Positions 14,408 through 21,664 of a stretch of DNA of 29,679 nucleotides are shown here, in pieces. The stretch lies in contig CAYTCZ010000040.1 of the NCBI GenBank assembly GCA_964436315.1, positions 1 through 29,679 on the forward strand, given 5' to 3'. Under the pieces are notes generated by a model that saw only the letters and a program-made list of their open reading frames with translations, had not been told where the DNA came from and did not search any database. Each line of letters starts with the position of its first letter. Position 1 is the first letter of the stretch. Origin of the DNA: CAYTCZ01 sp964436315 (GTDB lineage Bacteria; Actinomycetota; Thermoleophilia; Gaiellales; Gaiellaceae). Both the position numbers and the translations under genes were made by a program.

Positions 14408-14870
14408 TCTCGAGCAATTTATCGTCGACTCGGCTGTATTTGCGGGTATGAGCCAAGTGCAGGTCAGCACGTTGGCCGGAGCGGCCAGCAACGCCCGCTT
14501 CCGCGAAGGCGAATACCTCTTCCACGAAGGCGGGCCGGCGGATGTCTTCTATCTCCTTCGAGACGGTGACGTCGCGCTCGAGACGTTCGCACCTCACCAG
14601 GGTCCGGTGATCATCGAGACGGTGCATCAGGGTGAGCTTGTCGGCGCGTCGTGGCTCTTTCCGCCGTTCCGATGGCACTTCGACGGCCGCGCGATCGGTG
14701 GGGTCAGGGCCGTGGTCTTTGACGGCGTTGCTCTCCGCAGGTTGAGCCAGGAGGACCACCTCTTCGGCTACGAACTGTTGACCCGCTTCGCCGAGCCGCT
14801 CATCCAGCGGCTCCAGGCCACGAGGCTCCGACTGCTCGACGTCTATGGTCACGCAGGCGCTCACTCCTGA
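14400..14870 (+). CDS. Cyclic-nucleotide-binding-domain protein without HTH
   Basis: The 156-residue protein is a single cNMP-binding beta roll: FAGMSQVQVSTLAGAASNARFREGEYLFHEGGPADVFYLLRDGDVALE, then GELVGASWLFPPFRWHFDGRAIGGVRAVVFDG, ending in a helix (LIQRLQATRLRLLDVYGH). The winged helix of CRP/FNR regulators is absent. The nucleotide-pocket loop reads WLFPPFRWHFDGRA instead of the usual ALL-x(n)-PRSA, so cAMP binding is not assured. It sits between the beta and gamma subunit genes with overlaps on both sides (8 and 26 bases). This suggests stoichiometric production with the enzyme. It may be a sensory or structural partner of the hydrogenase rather than a transcription factor. Confidence 0.88.
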   Translation: MADLEQFIVDSAVFAGMSQVQVSTLAGAASNARFREGEYLFHEGGPADVFYLLRDGDVALETFAPHQGPVIIETVHQGELVGASWLFPPFRWHFDGRAIGGVRAVVFDGVALRRLSQEDHLFGYELLTRFAEPLIQRLQATRLRLLDVYGHAGAHS

Positions 14871-15705
14871 GGCCGGCGACCCGCGGCCGATGGTTCCCAA
14901 TCCGTACCGGGTCGTGCAGCGCACGCGCGAGACCGCGGATACGTGGACGATCGGGCTGGAGCCGGTCGAACACGATGGCTTCGCGGCCTTGCCGGGTCAG
15001 TTCGCGATGGTCTACGCGTTCGGAATCGGCGAGGTGCCGATTTCGATCAGCGGACTCGCCGGACGACGAGCTCGGCTCGTTCATACGGTCCGCGACGTCG
15101 GTGCGGTCACACAAGCGATCTGTGCGAAGACACCGGAGACCGTGCTGGGGATTCGAGGCCCGTTCGGCAGTTCTTGGCCCGTGGGAGAAGCGGGGGAGGG
15201 GGTGGACGTTGTTCTCGTCGCAGGCGGCCTCGGGCTCGCTCCGCTTCGGCCGGCTCTGTACGAGATTCTCGACCGTCGTCGAGCCTTCGGGGAGGTCGTG
15301 CTCCTCTACGGAGCCCGGACCCCCAACGATCTGCTCTATCGGCCTCAGCTCGACCGGTGGGCTCGGCGACGGGACCTGACCGTCGATGTCACGGTCGACA
15401 GCGCACCGGCGTCATGGAGCGGCCGGGTTGGCGTGGTTCCCAAACTCATTGCAGGCGCGACGTTTCGGCCCGAGAGCACACTTGCGCTCGTGTGCGGTCC
15501 CGAGGTGATGATGCGCTTCACCGTCGCAGCGCTGCTTGCGCGAGGAGTTGCCGCGACGAACGTTTACGTCTCGCTCGAGCGCAATATGCAGTGCGGGATC
15601 GGGCACTGTGGTCACTGTCAATTCGGCCCCACCCTCGTCTGTCGAGACGGGCCGGTCTACAGCTACGCCGAGCTCGAGCCGTTCTTCGGCGTCCGGGAGC
15701 TCTGA
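14845..15705 (+). CDS. hydG: Hydrogenase gamma subunit, FAD/NAD(P)-binding reductase (HydG-like)
   Basis: The 286-residue protein has a ferredoxin-NADP reductase layout: an FAD barrel (PGQFAMVYAFGIGEVPISISG, about 50-76), the pyridine-nucleotide fold (VVLVAGGLGLAPLRPALYEIL; LLYGARTPNDLLY) and LVCGPEVMMRF. The C-terminal Cys set C250-C255-C258-C266 (QCGIGHCGHCQFGPTLVC) is for a 2Fe-2S cluster. Group 3b gamma subunits exchange electrons with NADP(H). The annotated ATG overlaps the upstream gene by 26 bases. ATG 14890 (MVPNPYRVVQ) is an alternative start closer to where homologues become conserved. Confidence 0.9.
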   Translation: MVTQALTPEAGDPRPMVPNPYRVVQRTRETADTWTIGLEPVEHDGFAALPGQFAMVYAFGIGEVPISISGLAGRRARLVHTVRDVGAVTQAICAKTPETVLGIRGPFGSSWPVGEAGEGVDVVLVAGGLGLAPLRPALYEILDRRRAFGEVVLLYGARTPNDLLYRPQLDRWARRRDLTVDVTVDSAPASWSGRVGVVPKLIAGATFRPESTLALVCGPEVMMRFTVAALLARGVAATNVYVSLERNMQCGIGHCGHCQFGPTLVCRDGPVYSYAELEPFFGVREL

Positions 15706-16478
15706 TGGCGAAAGCCAAGCCAAAACTCGCCGTCTGGAAGTTCTCATCGTGCGACGGATGTCAGCTCAGTCTCTTGGATTGCGAAGACGAACTTCTCGCG
15801 TTGGCCGGCGAGATCGAGATCGCGTACTTCGTCGAGGCGTCGAGCGCCACTGTGGACGGGCCCTACGACGTCTCGCTCGTCGAAGGATCCATCAGCACGC
15901 CCGAGGAGCTTGCTCGGATCCAGGAAGTTCGCAACGCGTCCCGCTTCTTGGTCACGATCGGAGCGTGTGCGACGTCCGGTGGAATCCAGGCGCTCCGGAA
16001 CTTCGCGGATGTGGACGACTTTCTCTCGGTCGTCTACGCGACGCCCGAATACATCTCGACGCTCGAGACGTCGACCCCGGCCGCCGACCACGTGAAAGTC
16101 GACTTTCAGCTGCAGGGTTGCCCGATCGACAAGCACCAGCTTCTCGAGGTAATCACGGCGTTTCTGCACTCGCGCCGGCCCAACATTCCGAGTTACAGCG
16201 TGTGCGTGGAATGCAAACGGCGCGGCACGCCGTGCGTGATGGTCGCCCACGGCACACCGTGTCTAGGGCCGGTGACGCAGGCGGGCTGCGGAGCCATTTG
16301 CCCCGCCTACAACCGCGGGTGCTACGGCTGCTTCGGCCCAATGGAGACGCCCGATACGGCGTCGCTCGCGGCCTGGTGGCGCAGGCTCGGAGTCAGCGAA
16401 GAGAACATCGTTCGCTCGTTCCGGACGTTCAACGCGAACGCGACGGCCTTCAGAGACGAGAGCGTCGCTCATGAGTGA
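15705..16478 (+). CDS. hydD: [NiFe] hydrogenase small subunit, group 3b-like (HydD/HoxY type)
   Basis: The 257-residue protein has no Tat signal, so it is cytoplasmic. The proximal 4Fe-4S ligands are C16 and C19 (SSCDGCQ), C88 (TIGACATSGG) and C139 (LQGCPID). C-terminal Cys residues 167, 170, 177, 186, 195, 199, 206 and 209 supply the medial and distal clusters. These features, with an adjacent HydB/HydG pair, define the sulfhydrogenase-type (group 3b) small subunit. The start is TGATG-coupled to the gamma subunit stop. It relays electrons from the NiFe site to the beta subunit. Confidence 0.93.
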   Translation: MAKAKPKLAVWKFSSCDGCQLSLLDCEDELLALAGEIEIAYFVEASSATVDGPYDVSLVEGSISTPEELARIQEVRNASRFLVTIGACATSGGIQALRNFADVDDFLSVVYATPEYISTLETSTPAADHVKVDFQLQGCPIDKHQLLEVITAFLHSRRPNIPSYSVCVECKRRGTPCVMVAHGTPCLGPVTQAGCGAICPAYNRGCYGCFGPMETPDTASLAAWWRRLGVSEENIVRSFRTFNANATAFRDESVAHE

Positions 16479-17763
16479 GACTCGAACGATCAGGACCGAC
16501 TACCTCGCCCGCGTCGAGGGCGAGGGAGCGATGCACGTGAAGCTCGACGGCGATGAGGTTGCTGAGCTCGAGCTGAAGATCTACGAGCCACCGCGATTCT
16601 TCGAGGCGTTCCTTCGGGGAAGGGATTTCACGGAGGCCCCCGACATCACCGCCCGCATCTGCGGCATCTGTCCCGTTGCGTACCAGATGAGCGCCGTGCA
16701 GGCGATGGAGGACGCATGCGGGGTCGAAATACCGCCGGACATTCGGTTGCTCCGGAGGCTTCTCTACTGCGGCGAGTGGCTTCAGAGCCACGCCCTCCAC
16801 GTGTATCTCCTGCACGCTCCAGACTTCCTCGGTTACGAGAGTGCCGTACATATGGCCCGCGATCACGCGTCAATTGTCGAACGCGGCCTGCGCATGAAGA
16901 AGGTCGGCAACGAACTGATGCGGACGGTCGGCGGTCGGGAGGTGCATCCGATCAACGTTCGGGTCGGAGGCTTCTACCGCGCACCCTCGCGCTCGGAGCT
17001 CAACGCGTTGATCCCTCGTCTCGAGGGCGCTCTCGAGGCTGCAGTCGAGACGACGGCCTGGGCCGGGACTCTGGACTTCCCTGAGCTCGAGCCAGACTAC
17101 GAGTTCGTCTCGCTCGCCGAGCCGGGTGAGTATCCGATCGATCTGGGTCGAATCGTGTCCAACCGCGGGCTCGATATCGCTCCAGGCGAGTGGAATGATC
17201 ACTTCGTCGAAGAACACGTCGCCCGGTCGAGCGCACTCCATTCGCGCCTCCGCGAGCGCGGCGCCTACCTGGTCGGCCCCCTGGCTCGATACTCCCTTGC
17301 GGCCGACCGCCTGTCACCGGTGGCGAGGGAGGCGGCCGCCGCGGCAGGCCTGTCCGGTGTCTGCCGAAATCCGTTCCAGAGCATCGTCGTGCGCAGCGTC
17401 GAGATGGTCTACGCCTGTGACGAGGCGCTGCGGATCGTCCAGGGATACGAGCCCCCAGCCGAGCCCTTCATTGACGTCGAGCCGCGTGCTTCTGTCGGTC
17501 ACGGGTGCACCGAGGCGCCGCGGGGGCTCCTGTACCACCGATACGAGCTCGGCGAGAATGGAACGATCCTCGACGCGCAGATCGTTCCGCCCACGTCACA
17601 GAATCAGAAGATGATCGAGGCCGATCTGCTCGGTGTCGTCAGGCGCTACATGTCGCTTCCCGACGAGGAGCTGAAGCTCCGCTGCGAGCAGACGATCCGG
17701 AACTACGACCCCTGCATCTCGTGTGCCACCCACTTCTTGGCACTCGAGGTCGAGCGCCAATGA
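16471..17763 (+). CDS. hydA: [NiFe] hydrogenase large (catalytic) subunit, group 3b-like (HydA)
   Basis: The 430-residue protein has the L1 motif ARICGICPVAY (C64 and C67) and the L2 motif YDPCISCATH (C415, C418, His421), which together bind the NiFe centre. After His421 remains a nine-residue tail, FLALEVERQ, the expected site for removal by the maturation protease encoded next. Conserved RVEGEG near the N-terminus, the HALHVYLLHAPDF helix and GRxVHPINVRVGGF are all present. It catalyses reversible hydrogen oxidation, linked through the other subunits to NADP. It overlaps the small subunit by eight bases and the protease gene by four. Confidence 0.95.
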   Translation: MSETRTIRTDYLARVEGEGAMHVKLDGDEVAELELKIYEPPRFFEAFLRGRDFTEAPDITARICGICPVAYQMSAVQAMEDACGVEIPPDIRLLRRLLYCGEWLQSHALHVYLLHAPDFLGYESAVHMARDHASIVERGLRMKKVGNELMRTVGGREVHPINVRVGGFYRAPSRSELNALIPRLEGALEAAVETTAWAGTLDFPELEPDYEFVSLAEPGEYPIDLGRIVSNRGLDIAPGEWNDHFVEEHVARSSALHSRLRERGAYLVGPLARYSLAADRLSPVAREAAAAAGLSGVCRNPFQSIVVRSVEMVYACDEALRIVQGYEPPAEPFIDVEPRASVGHGCTEAPRGLLYHRYELGENGTILDAQIVPPTSQNQKMIEADLLGVVRRYMSLPDEELKLRCEQTIRNYDPCISCATHFLALEVERQ

Positions 17764-18230
17764 GCGTCACGCCGCGCGTGGTCGTCATCGGCATCGGCAA
17801 TCGCTGGCGCGCTGACGACGGTGTCGGTCTCGTCGCTGCCGACCGCCTTCGTGGTCGGGTGTCGAGTGACGTCGAGATTTTCGAACAGGACGGCGACGCA
17901 ATCGCTCTCACCGACGCCGCCGAAGGCGCCGAGGCGCTCCTGCTTGTCGACTCGACGAGCTCCGGCTCGGAGCCCGGCACCATAACCCGGTTTGACGCGA
18001 GCGAACGCGGGTTGCAGGAGCGACCCTTCCGATCGTCGACCCACGTGATCGGGCTCGGTGACTCGCTCGAGCTTGCGCGAGCACTAGGGCGGCTACCGCC
18101 TCGAGTCATCGTGATCGGGGTCGAAGGAGACGACTTCAGCGTCGGCGAGGGTCTGAGTCCCTCAGTTGAGCAGGCGGTTCCTCGGGTCGTCGAAACGATC
18201 GAAGCCGAACTCGGAGCGCTCCATGCATGA
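17760..18230 (+). CDS. Hydrogenase maturation protease (M52 family)
   Basis: The 156-residue protein has the M52 endopeptidase pattern: VVVIGIGNRWRADDGVGLVAADRL with the metal-probing Asp, VDSTSSGSEPGTI after the central strand, and STHVIGLGDSLELARALGRLPPRVIVIGVEGDDFS with the conserved His and a closing strand. This family checks nickel in the large subunit and removes its C-terminal tail. ATG overlaps the large-subunit stop as ATGA, consistent with coupled synthesis of enzyme and protease. It would be the dedicated protease for the FLALEVERQ tail. Confidence 0.9.
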   Translation: MSVTPRVVVIGIGNRWRADDGVGLVAADRLRGRVSSDVEIFEQDGDAIALTDAAEGAEALLLVDSTSSGSEPGTITRFDASERGLQERPFRSSTHVIGLGDSLELARALGRLPPRVIVIGVEGDDFSVGEGLSPSVEQAVPRVVETIEAELGALHA

Positions 18231-18495
18231 AGTCGCGTTGATGAACGATCTGATCTCGAAGATCGAGGCCGTCGCAGATGAGCAAGGCGCCCTGAAGGTC
18301 ACCAGGATCAGAGTTCGCCTCGGAGCACTGTCGCACTTCACGCCCGAGCACTTCCGAGAACACTTCGAGAACGCTGCCGCGGGCACGGTTGCCGAGGGAG
18401 CAGAAGTCGAGGCCGAGCTGTCGAGCGACCTGCTCGCAGACCATGCGCAGGGCGTCCTCCTCGAGAGCATCGAGCTCGAGTCGCAGCTCGTCTGA
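18223..18495 (+). CDS. hypA: HypA-like nickel chaperone lacking the zinc domain
   Basis: The 90-residue protein begins MHEVALMNDLISKIEAVADEQG, with His2 as the expected nickel ligand and the HypA alpha/beta half (VTRIRVRLGALSHFTPEHFREHFENAAAGTVAEGAEVE). The usual zinc ribbon with two CxxC pairs is missing, and there is no Cys at all in the protein. The chain runs instead through ELSSDLLADHAQGVLLESIELES to the end. It is therefore shorter than the usual 110-120 residues. It overlaps the protease stop by eight bases (ATGCATGA) and ends the operon. It may deliver nickel in a different way, or regulate. Confidence 0.82.
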   Translation: MHEVALMNDLISKIEAVADEQGALKVTRIRVRLGALSHFTPEHFREHFENAAAGTVAEGAEVEAELSSDLLADHAQGVLLESIELESQLV

Positions 18496-18501
18496 CTACG
18501 C

Positions 18502-18517
18502 CGGTTTGTGAGAACCG
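18502..18517 (+). terminator. Weak hairpin after hypA
   Basis: CGGTT, loop TGTGAG and AACCG form a five-pair stem seven bases past the hypA stop, followed by gaccgccttt. It is a weak candidate for the end of the hydrogenase operon. Confidence 0.25.
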
Positions 18518-18605
18518 ACCGCCTTTGGCCATTCGGTTTCTGACTTCGTGGCTCGGTTCGGTTCCGGTTGACGAACGAACGCAGGACGTAGAGTGTCGGG
18601 CTGCG

Positions 18606-18792
18606 TATGGAGTTCCACCAGGGTCGGCTGATCGACCACGTCCACATCCGAGTCGAGGATCTGGCCGCGAGCAGGCGTTTTATGCCGCCGTTCTCGATGC
18701 TCTCGGCATTCCGCTCGGCGGTGAGGGGGACGGCTTTTTCTGGGCCGACGAGCTCTTCGTGAAGTGGCTCCCGCCGAGCATAGCCCGGCTCC
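18606..18792 (+). pseudogene. Broken VOC (glyoxalase-like) gene
   Basis: ATG 18606 reads MEFHQGRLIDHVHIRVEDLAASRR, the first strand of a vicinal-oxygen-chelate domain with metal-binding His. At a T-run (18678-18681) one base is missing. The other frame then continues FYAAVLDALGIPLGGEGDGFFWADELFVKWLPPS, which is normal VOC sequence. After about 18780 the family match stops and GC-rich palindromic repeat DNA follows, so more than half of the domain is gone. Two lesions (frameshift and 3' loss) make a simple sequencing error unlikely as the full explanation. It follows hypA by 110 bases. Confidence 0.75.
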
Positions 18793-18855
18793 GCCTCGCT
18801 GGACGGGCGAGCTCTCGCGGGGCGAAGCCCCGCTTCGCCCGCCTTAACGACGCTC
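18793..18855 (+). repeat. Dispersed palindromic repeat, copy B
   Basis: This 63-base unit begins GCCTCGCTGGACGGGCG, identical to the minus strand at 9653-9669, and ends TAACGACGCTC. The hairpin GCGGGGC-gaa-GCCCCGC (18817-18833) is flanked by an outer GGGCGA/TCGCCC pairing (18805-18810 with 18835-18840). Compared with copy A, two positions in each arm have swapped in concert. It begins exactly where the VOC pseudogene loses its coding sequence. Confidence 0.75.
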
Positions 18856-19102
18856 GCGGCGAGATGCTGCGGCCTCGACCCCTCGCCGTAACCTAAATGT
18901 ACTGTCGAGTGGTCTTGGCTTTGGCTCTCTTGCGAGCCCCGCTCCAGCAAGCCCGGCGTCGCCGACCGCCTGTTGCCGCTGGCGGCGGGATCCTGCGCTC
19001 GCGACCCTTGGCCGTGCCTTGTTGCACTCTGTCCTTCGGGTCGCTCGCTTGCCTCCCTTCCCACCGACGACCCAGAGGCCCGCGGAGGAGCCTCCGCTGT
19101 CC
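18856..19102. other. Non-coding GC-rich stretch with repeat debris
   Basis: No gene is evident. A stem CGGCGAG ... CTCGCCG occurs at about 18857-18890. The 14-mer GCTCCAGCAAGCCC (18941-18954) also occurs inverted next to copy A (9596-9609). Further short palindromes follow up to the stop of the permease gene. Confidence 0.5.
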
Positions 19103-19819
19103 CTACGGAACGTCCATGTGCCGCAGCCGATGGACGGCGAGAACGGTGAATCCCACGATCACGATCGCGGCCCCGATGATCCCCCCGCTCAACGAGAGAG
19201 CGACGTCAGTGGTGGCGAGCCGACCCTCGTCGAGACCGTGGATGATCGACAGGGTGTACTGACGCACGCTGAGGAAGCGAATGCCGTCGAGGTACGCGGC
19301 GAGCGAGGCCTCCCAGACGAAGACGTAAACGAGGCCGAATGCGAGCGCGTGGCGCGAGACCAATCCGCCCCAGGTGAAGATCGCCGCGTATGCGGCCGCA
19401 CCGATCAGCAGACCCACAGCCGTTGCAGCGGCGCCTCCCACTTCCCCGTCGGTGATGAAGAGGACCGCGAGGAACCCGCTCAAAGCGACCGGGATGCCAC
19501 CGAGGAGAAGAGGAGCGGTCAGCTTTGGTACCACGATTCGCCATCGAGACAGCGGCTTGAGATACAGGTAGCCGAGCGTCCGATCCTCGAGTTCGTTGCC
19601 GAACGCCGATGCGGCGAGGATCAGCATCACCAGTGGCAGGATCGCGGCTGCAATGAGCTGGCTCGTGGTGTCGTCGGCGAACTCGCGGCTCGTCGTCGTC
19701 GGATCGGCAGCCTGGTATAGGGCAGCGGCGATGATCGGAATGGCGACCAGCAAAACCATGAGCCAGCTGCGCTTGCTGCTCAGGAGTTGCCGTACGGTCA
19801 ATCCGAGAACGAGTTGCAC
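19103..19819 (-). CDS. ABC-2 type transporter permease
   Basis: GTG at 19819 is chosen because GGAGGGGAG lies upstream and the extension to 19930 is antisense-like frame shadow of the ATPase gene. The 238-residue protein has about six membrane spans: RQLLSSKRSWLMVLLVAIPIIAAALYQ, AAAILPLVMLILAASAFGNELEDRTLGYLYLKPLSRW (the ABC-2 signature in the first cytoplasmic loop), and later spans ending IIGAAIVIVGFTVLAVHRLRHMDVP. It starts four bases after the ATPase stop and is the last gene of a four-gene operon. Confidence 0.85.
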   Translation of the reverse strand: MQLVLGLTVRQLLSSKRSWLMVLLVAIPIIAAALYQAADPTTTSREFADDTTSQLIAAAILPLVMLILAASAFGNELEDRTLGYLYLKPLSRWRIVVPKLTAPLLLGGIPVALSGFLAVLFITDGEVGGAAATAVGLLIGAAAYAAIFTWGGLVSRHALAFGLVYVFVWEASLAAYLDGIRFLSVRQYTLSIIHGLDEGRLATTDVALSLSGGIIGAAIVIVGFTVLAVHRLRHMDVP

Positions 19820-19823
19820 CGCT

Positions 19824-20759
19824 CTATCTCCCCTCCGAGAGATACTCGAAGACGCTCTCGAGCGAGTCGTCGAGCGGCTCGACGCGTCGGAGGCGGACAT
19901 CGAGGTCTTGAGCGATTCGCGGAAGCGCACGCTGGAGTGCCGTCACATCGCCGCTCCGTACGCGAATGTAGCCGTTTTCGTCGACTTCGACCGATTCGAC
20001 GGCCTCGACCTCGAGGAGGCCGGAGCCGAGTGCGCGGGGATTATCGGAATCGACTCGAACGTGGTACGGACGGTCGTTGAGTTTCTGTCGAATCGCCCGG
20101 TAGTCGCCGCTTGCAGCGAGCTTCCCGGCGACCATCAGATGAATGCGCTCTGCGAGTTCTTCGACCTCCTCGAGGATGTGCGAAGAGATCACGATCGTTC
20201 GGCCTTCGTCTCCGAGTCGACGGATGACGGCTTGAAGATGAATTCGTTGGCGAGGATCCGTTCCGGACAGAGGCTCGTCGAGGAGAAGCAGCGGCGGATC
20301 GTGAACGAGCGTCGCGGCAAGTCTCATGCGTTGGCGCATCCCTCGCGAGTACTCGCTGAGCGGACGGTGCTGAGCGTCCTCGAGGTCCACGATCTTGATC
20401 ACGCGGTCGACGGTCGCGTCTTGATCTTCGACCCGCTGCAGCCGCGCGTTGAGCTCGACGAAGGCGCGCCCCGTCAGAAACTCGTAGGCGGACTCCTGTT
20501 CAGACATGACTCCGAGCCGGCGGTAGAGGTTCGGATTGCCTCGCGGAGACTCTCCAAACACCCTGATCTCGCCCTCCGACGGCGCGGTGAGTCCGGCGAT
20601 AACCCGGAGCAAAGTGGTCTTTCCCGCTCCGTTTGGCCCGAGTAGTCCGGTGACTCCCGGACCGATCTGGAAGCTGACGTCGTTGACGGCGACCACGCTG
20701 CCGAACCACTTGGAGAGGTGATCGACGACGACAGTCGGTCCCGCTCCGTTCCCCCTCAT
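19824..20759 (-). CDS. ABC transporter ATP-binding protein
   Basis: The 311-residue protein has Walker A GPNGAGKTT, Q-loop region VMSEQESAYEFLTGRAF, signature YSRGMRQRM, Walker B LLLLDEPLSGTDP and H-loop ISSHILEEVEEL. The C-terminal 90 residues form the extra domain usual in ABC-2 exporter ATPases. ATG 20759 is two bases after the upstream permease stop. It should pair with the permease at 19103-19819. Confidence 0.92.
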   Translation of the reverse strand: MRGNGAGPTVVVDHLSKWFGSVVAVNDVSFQIGPGVTGLLGPNGAGKTTLLRVIAGLTAPSEGEIRVFGESPRGNPNLYRRLGVMSEQESAYEFLTGRAFVELNARLQRVEDQDATVDRVIKIVDLEDAQHRPLSEYSRGMRQRMRLAATLVHDPPLLLLDEPLSGTDPRQRIHLQAVIRRLGDEGRTIVISSHILEEVEELAERIHLMVAGKLAASGDYRAIRQKLNDRPYHVRVDSDNPRALGSGLLEVEAVESVEVDENGYIRVRSGDVTALQRALPRIAQDLDVRLRRVEPLDDSLESVFEYLSEGR

Positions 20760-20761
20760 CG

Positions 20762-21664
20762 CTAGCGCACCCGCCTTTCGTAGCGCCAGAGCAGTCCCGC
20801 GAGCATCGCGACGGTGAGCGCCGCGATCCACGCCGCATAGACGCCTCCTGCCAGCGGGGGCTCGACCGGCTCTCCGAATGCCCACTGGACTACGGCGCCG
20901 ATCGACTGCGGGAAACCGGCGAGCGAGAGGACATCCGCGAGCGTGCCGCTGAAGTTCTCTTCGGCAATTCCGGCAATGGCCGCGCCCACGAAGATCACCA
21001 CGAGGGTCAGGACCGCCGCGTAGGCACGCCTGGTCGAGAAGGACGCGATGAACATGGACAGGGTTGTGAAGAAGACGGCGATCGCTGTGCCCGCCGCCAG
21101 GAATCGCGGCACGAGAGTCCAGTTATCGGCGAGCCAGTCGCCGGTACTCGATGCCTGGAGTGCCTCCCAAATAAAGAGCACGATCTCCGGGACCCACACC
21201 GCACCCAGCGCGACGGTGAGAAACCCGAACCATCGCGCAGCCGCGTAGTCGCCTGGCCGGATCGGTCGGATCAAGTAGAGCGTGAGCACTCCCTGTCGTC
21301 GATCTGGACAGAGGAGTTCGGGCGAGACAATCGCTGCGAACAGCATGAGGGGAACGATCGCGAACTCGTAGTACTCGGCGAAGGTCGGTATCTCGATCTC
21401 GGAGGTATCCCCACCGAGCGACGAGACGAATCCCGAGAGGACAATCAGGATCAACGCCGGGAGCATTGCCACGGCGAGAAGCAAGAAAGGAGCGACCTTT
21501 TGACCGAGGCTTCGGCCGATGCCGAGCGTTACCCGGATCCCGTCTCGCCAAATGGCCCGGCGAGCCCGCCACCGTCCTTCCCGTTCTCCCTCGTACGACC
21601 GGTAGCCGAGATCGAAGACCTCACCGGCCTCCGAGAACTCCGCCGGGTGTCCCTCCGAGCTCAC
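20762..21664 (-). CDS. ABC-2 type transporter permease, longer form
   Basis: The GTG start overlaps the upstream ATPase stop as GTGA. The 300-residue protein has an N-terminal cytoplasmic segment (VFDLGYRSYEGEREGRWRARRAIWRDGIR) that marks a widespread actinobacterial ABC permease subfamily, then about six membrane spans including AEYYEFAIVPLMLFAAIVSPELLCPDRRQGVLTLYL. Together with the ATPase at 21661-22632 it forms the first exporter module. Confidence 0.87.
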   Translation of the reverse strand: MSSEGHPAEFSEAGEVFDLGYRSYEGEREGRWRARRAIWRDGIRVTLGIGRSLGQKVAPFLLLAVAMLPALILIVLSGFVSSLGGDTSEIEIPTFAEYYEFAIVPLMLFAAIVSPELLCPDRRQGVLTLYLIRPIRPGDYAAARWFGFLTVALGAVWVPEIVLFIWEALQASSTGDWLADNWTLVPRFLAAGTAIAVFFTTLSMFIASFSTRRAYAAVLTLVVIFVGAAIAGIAEENFSGTLADVLSLAGFPQSIGAVVQWAFGEPVEPPLAGGVYAAWIAALTVAMLAGLLWRYERRVR

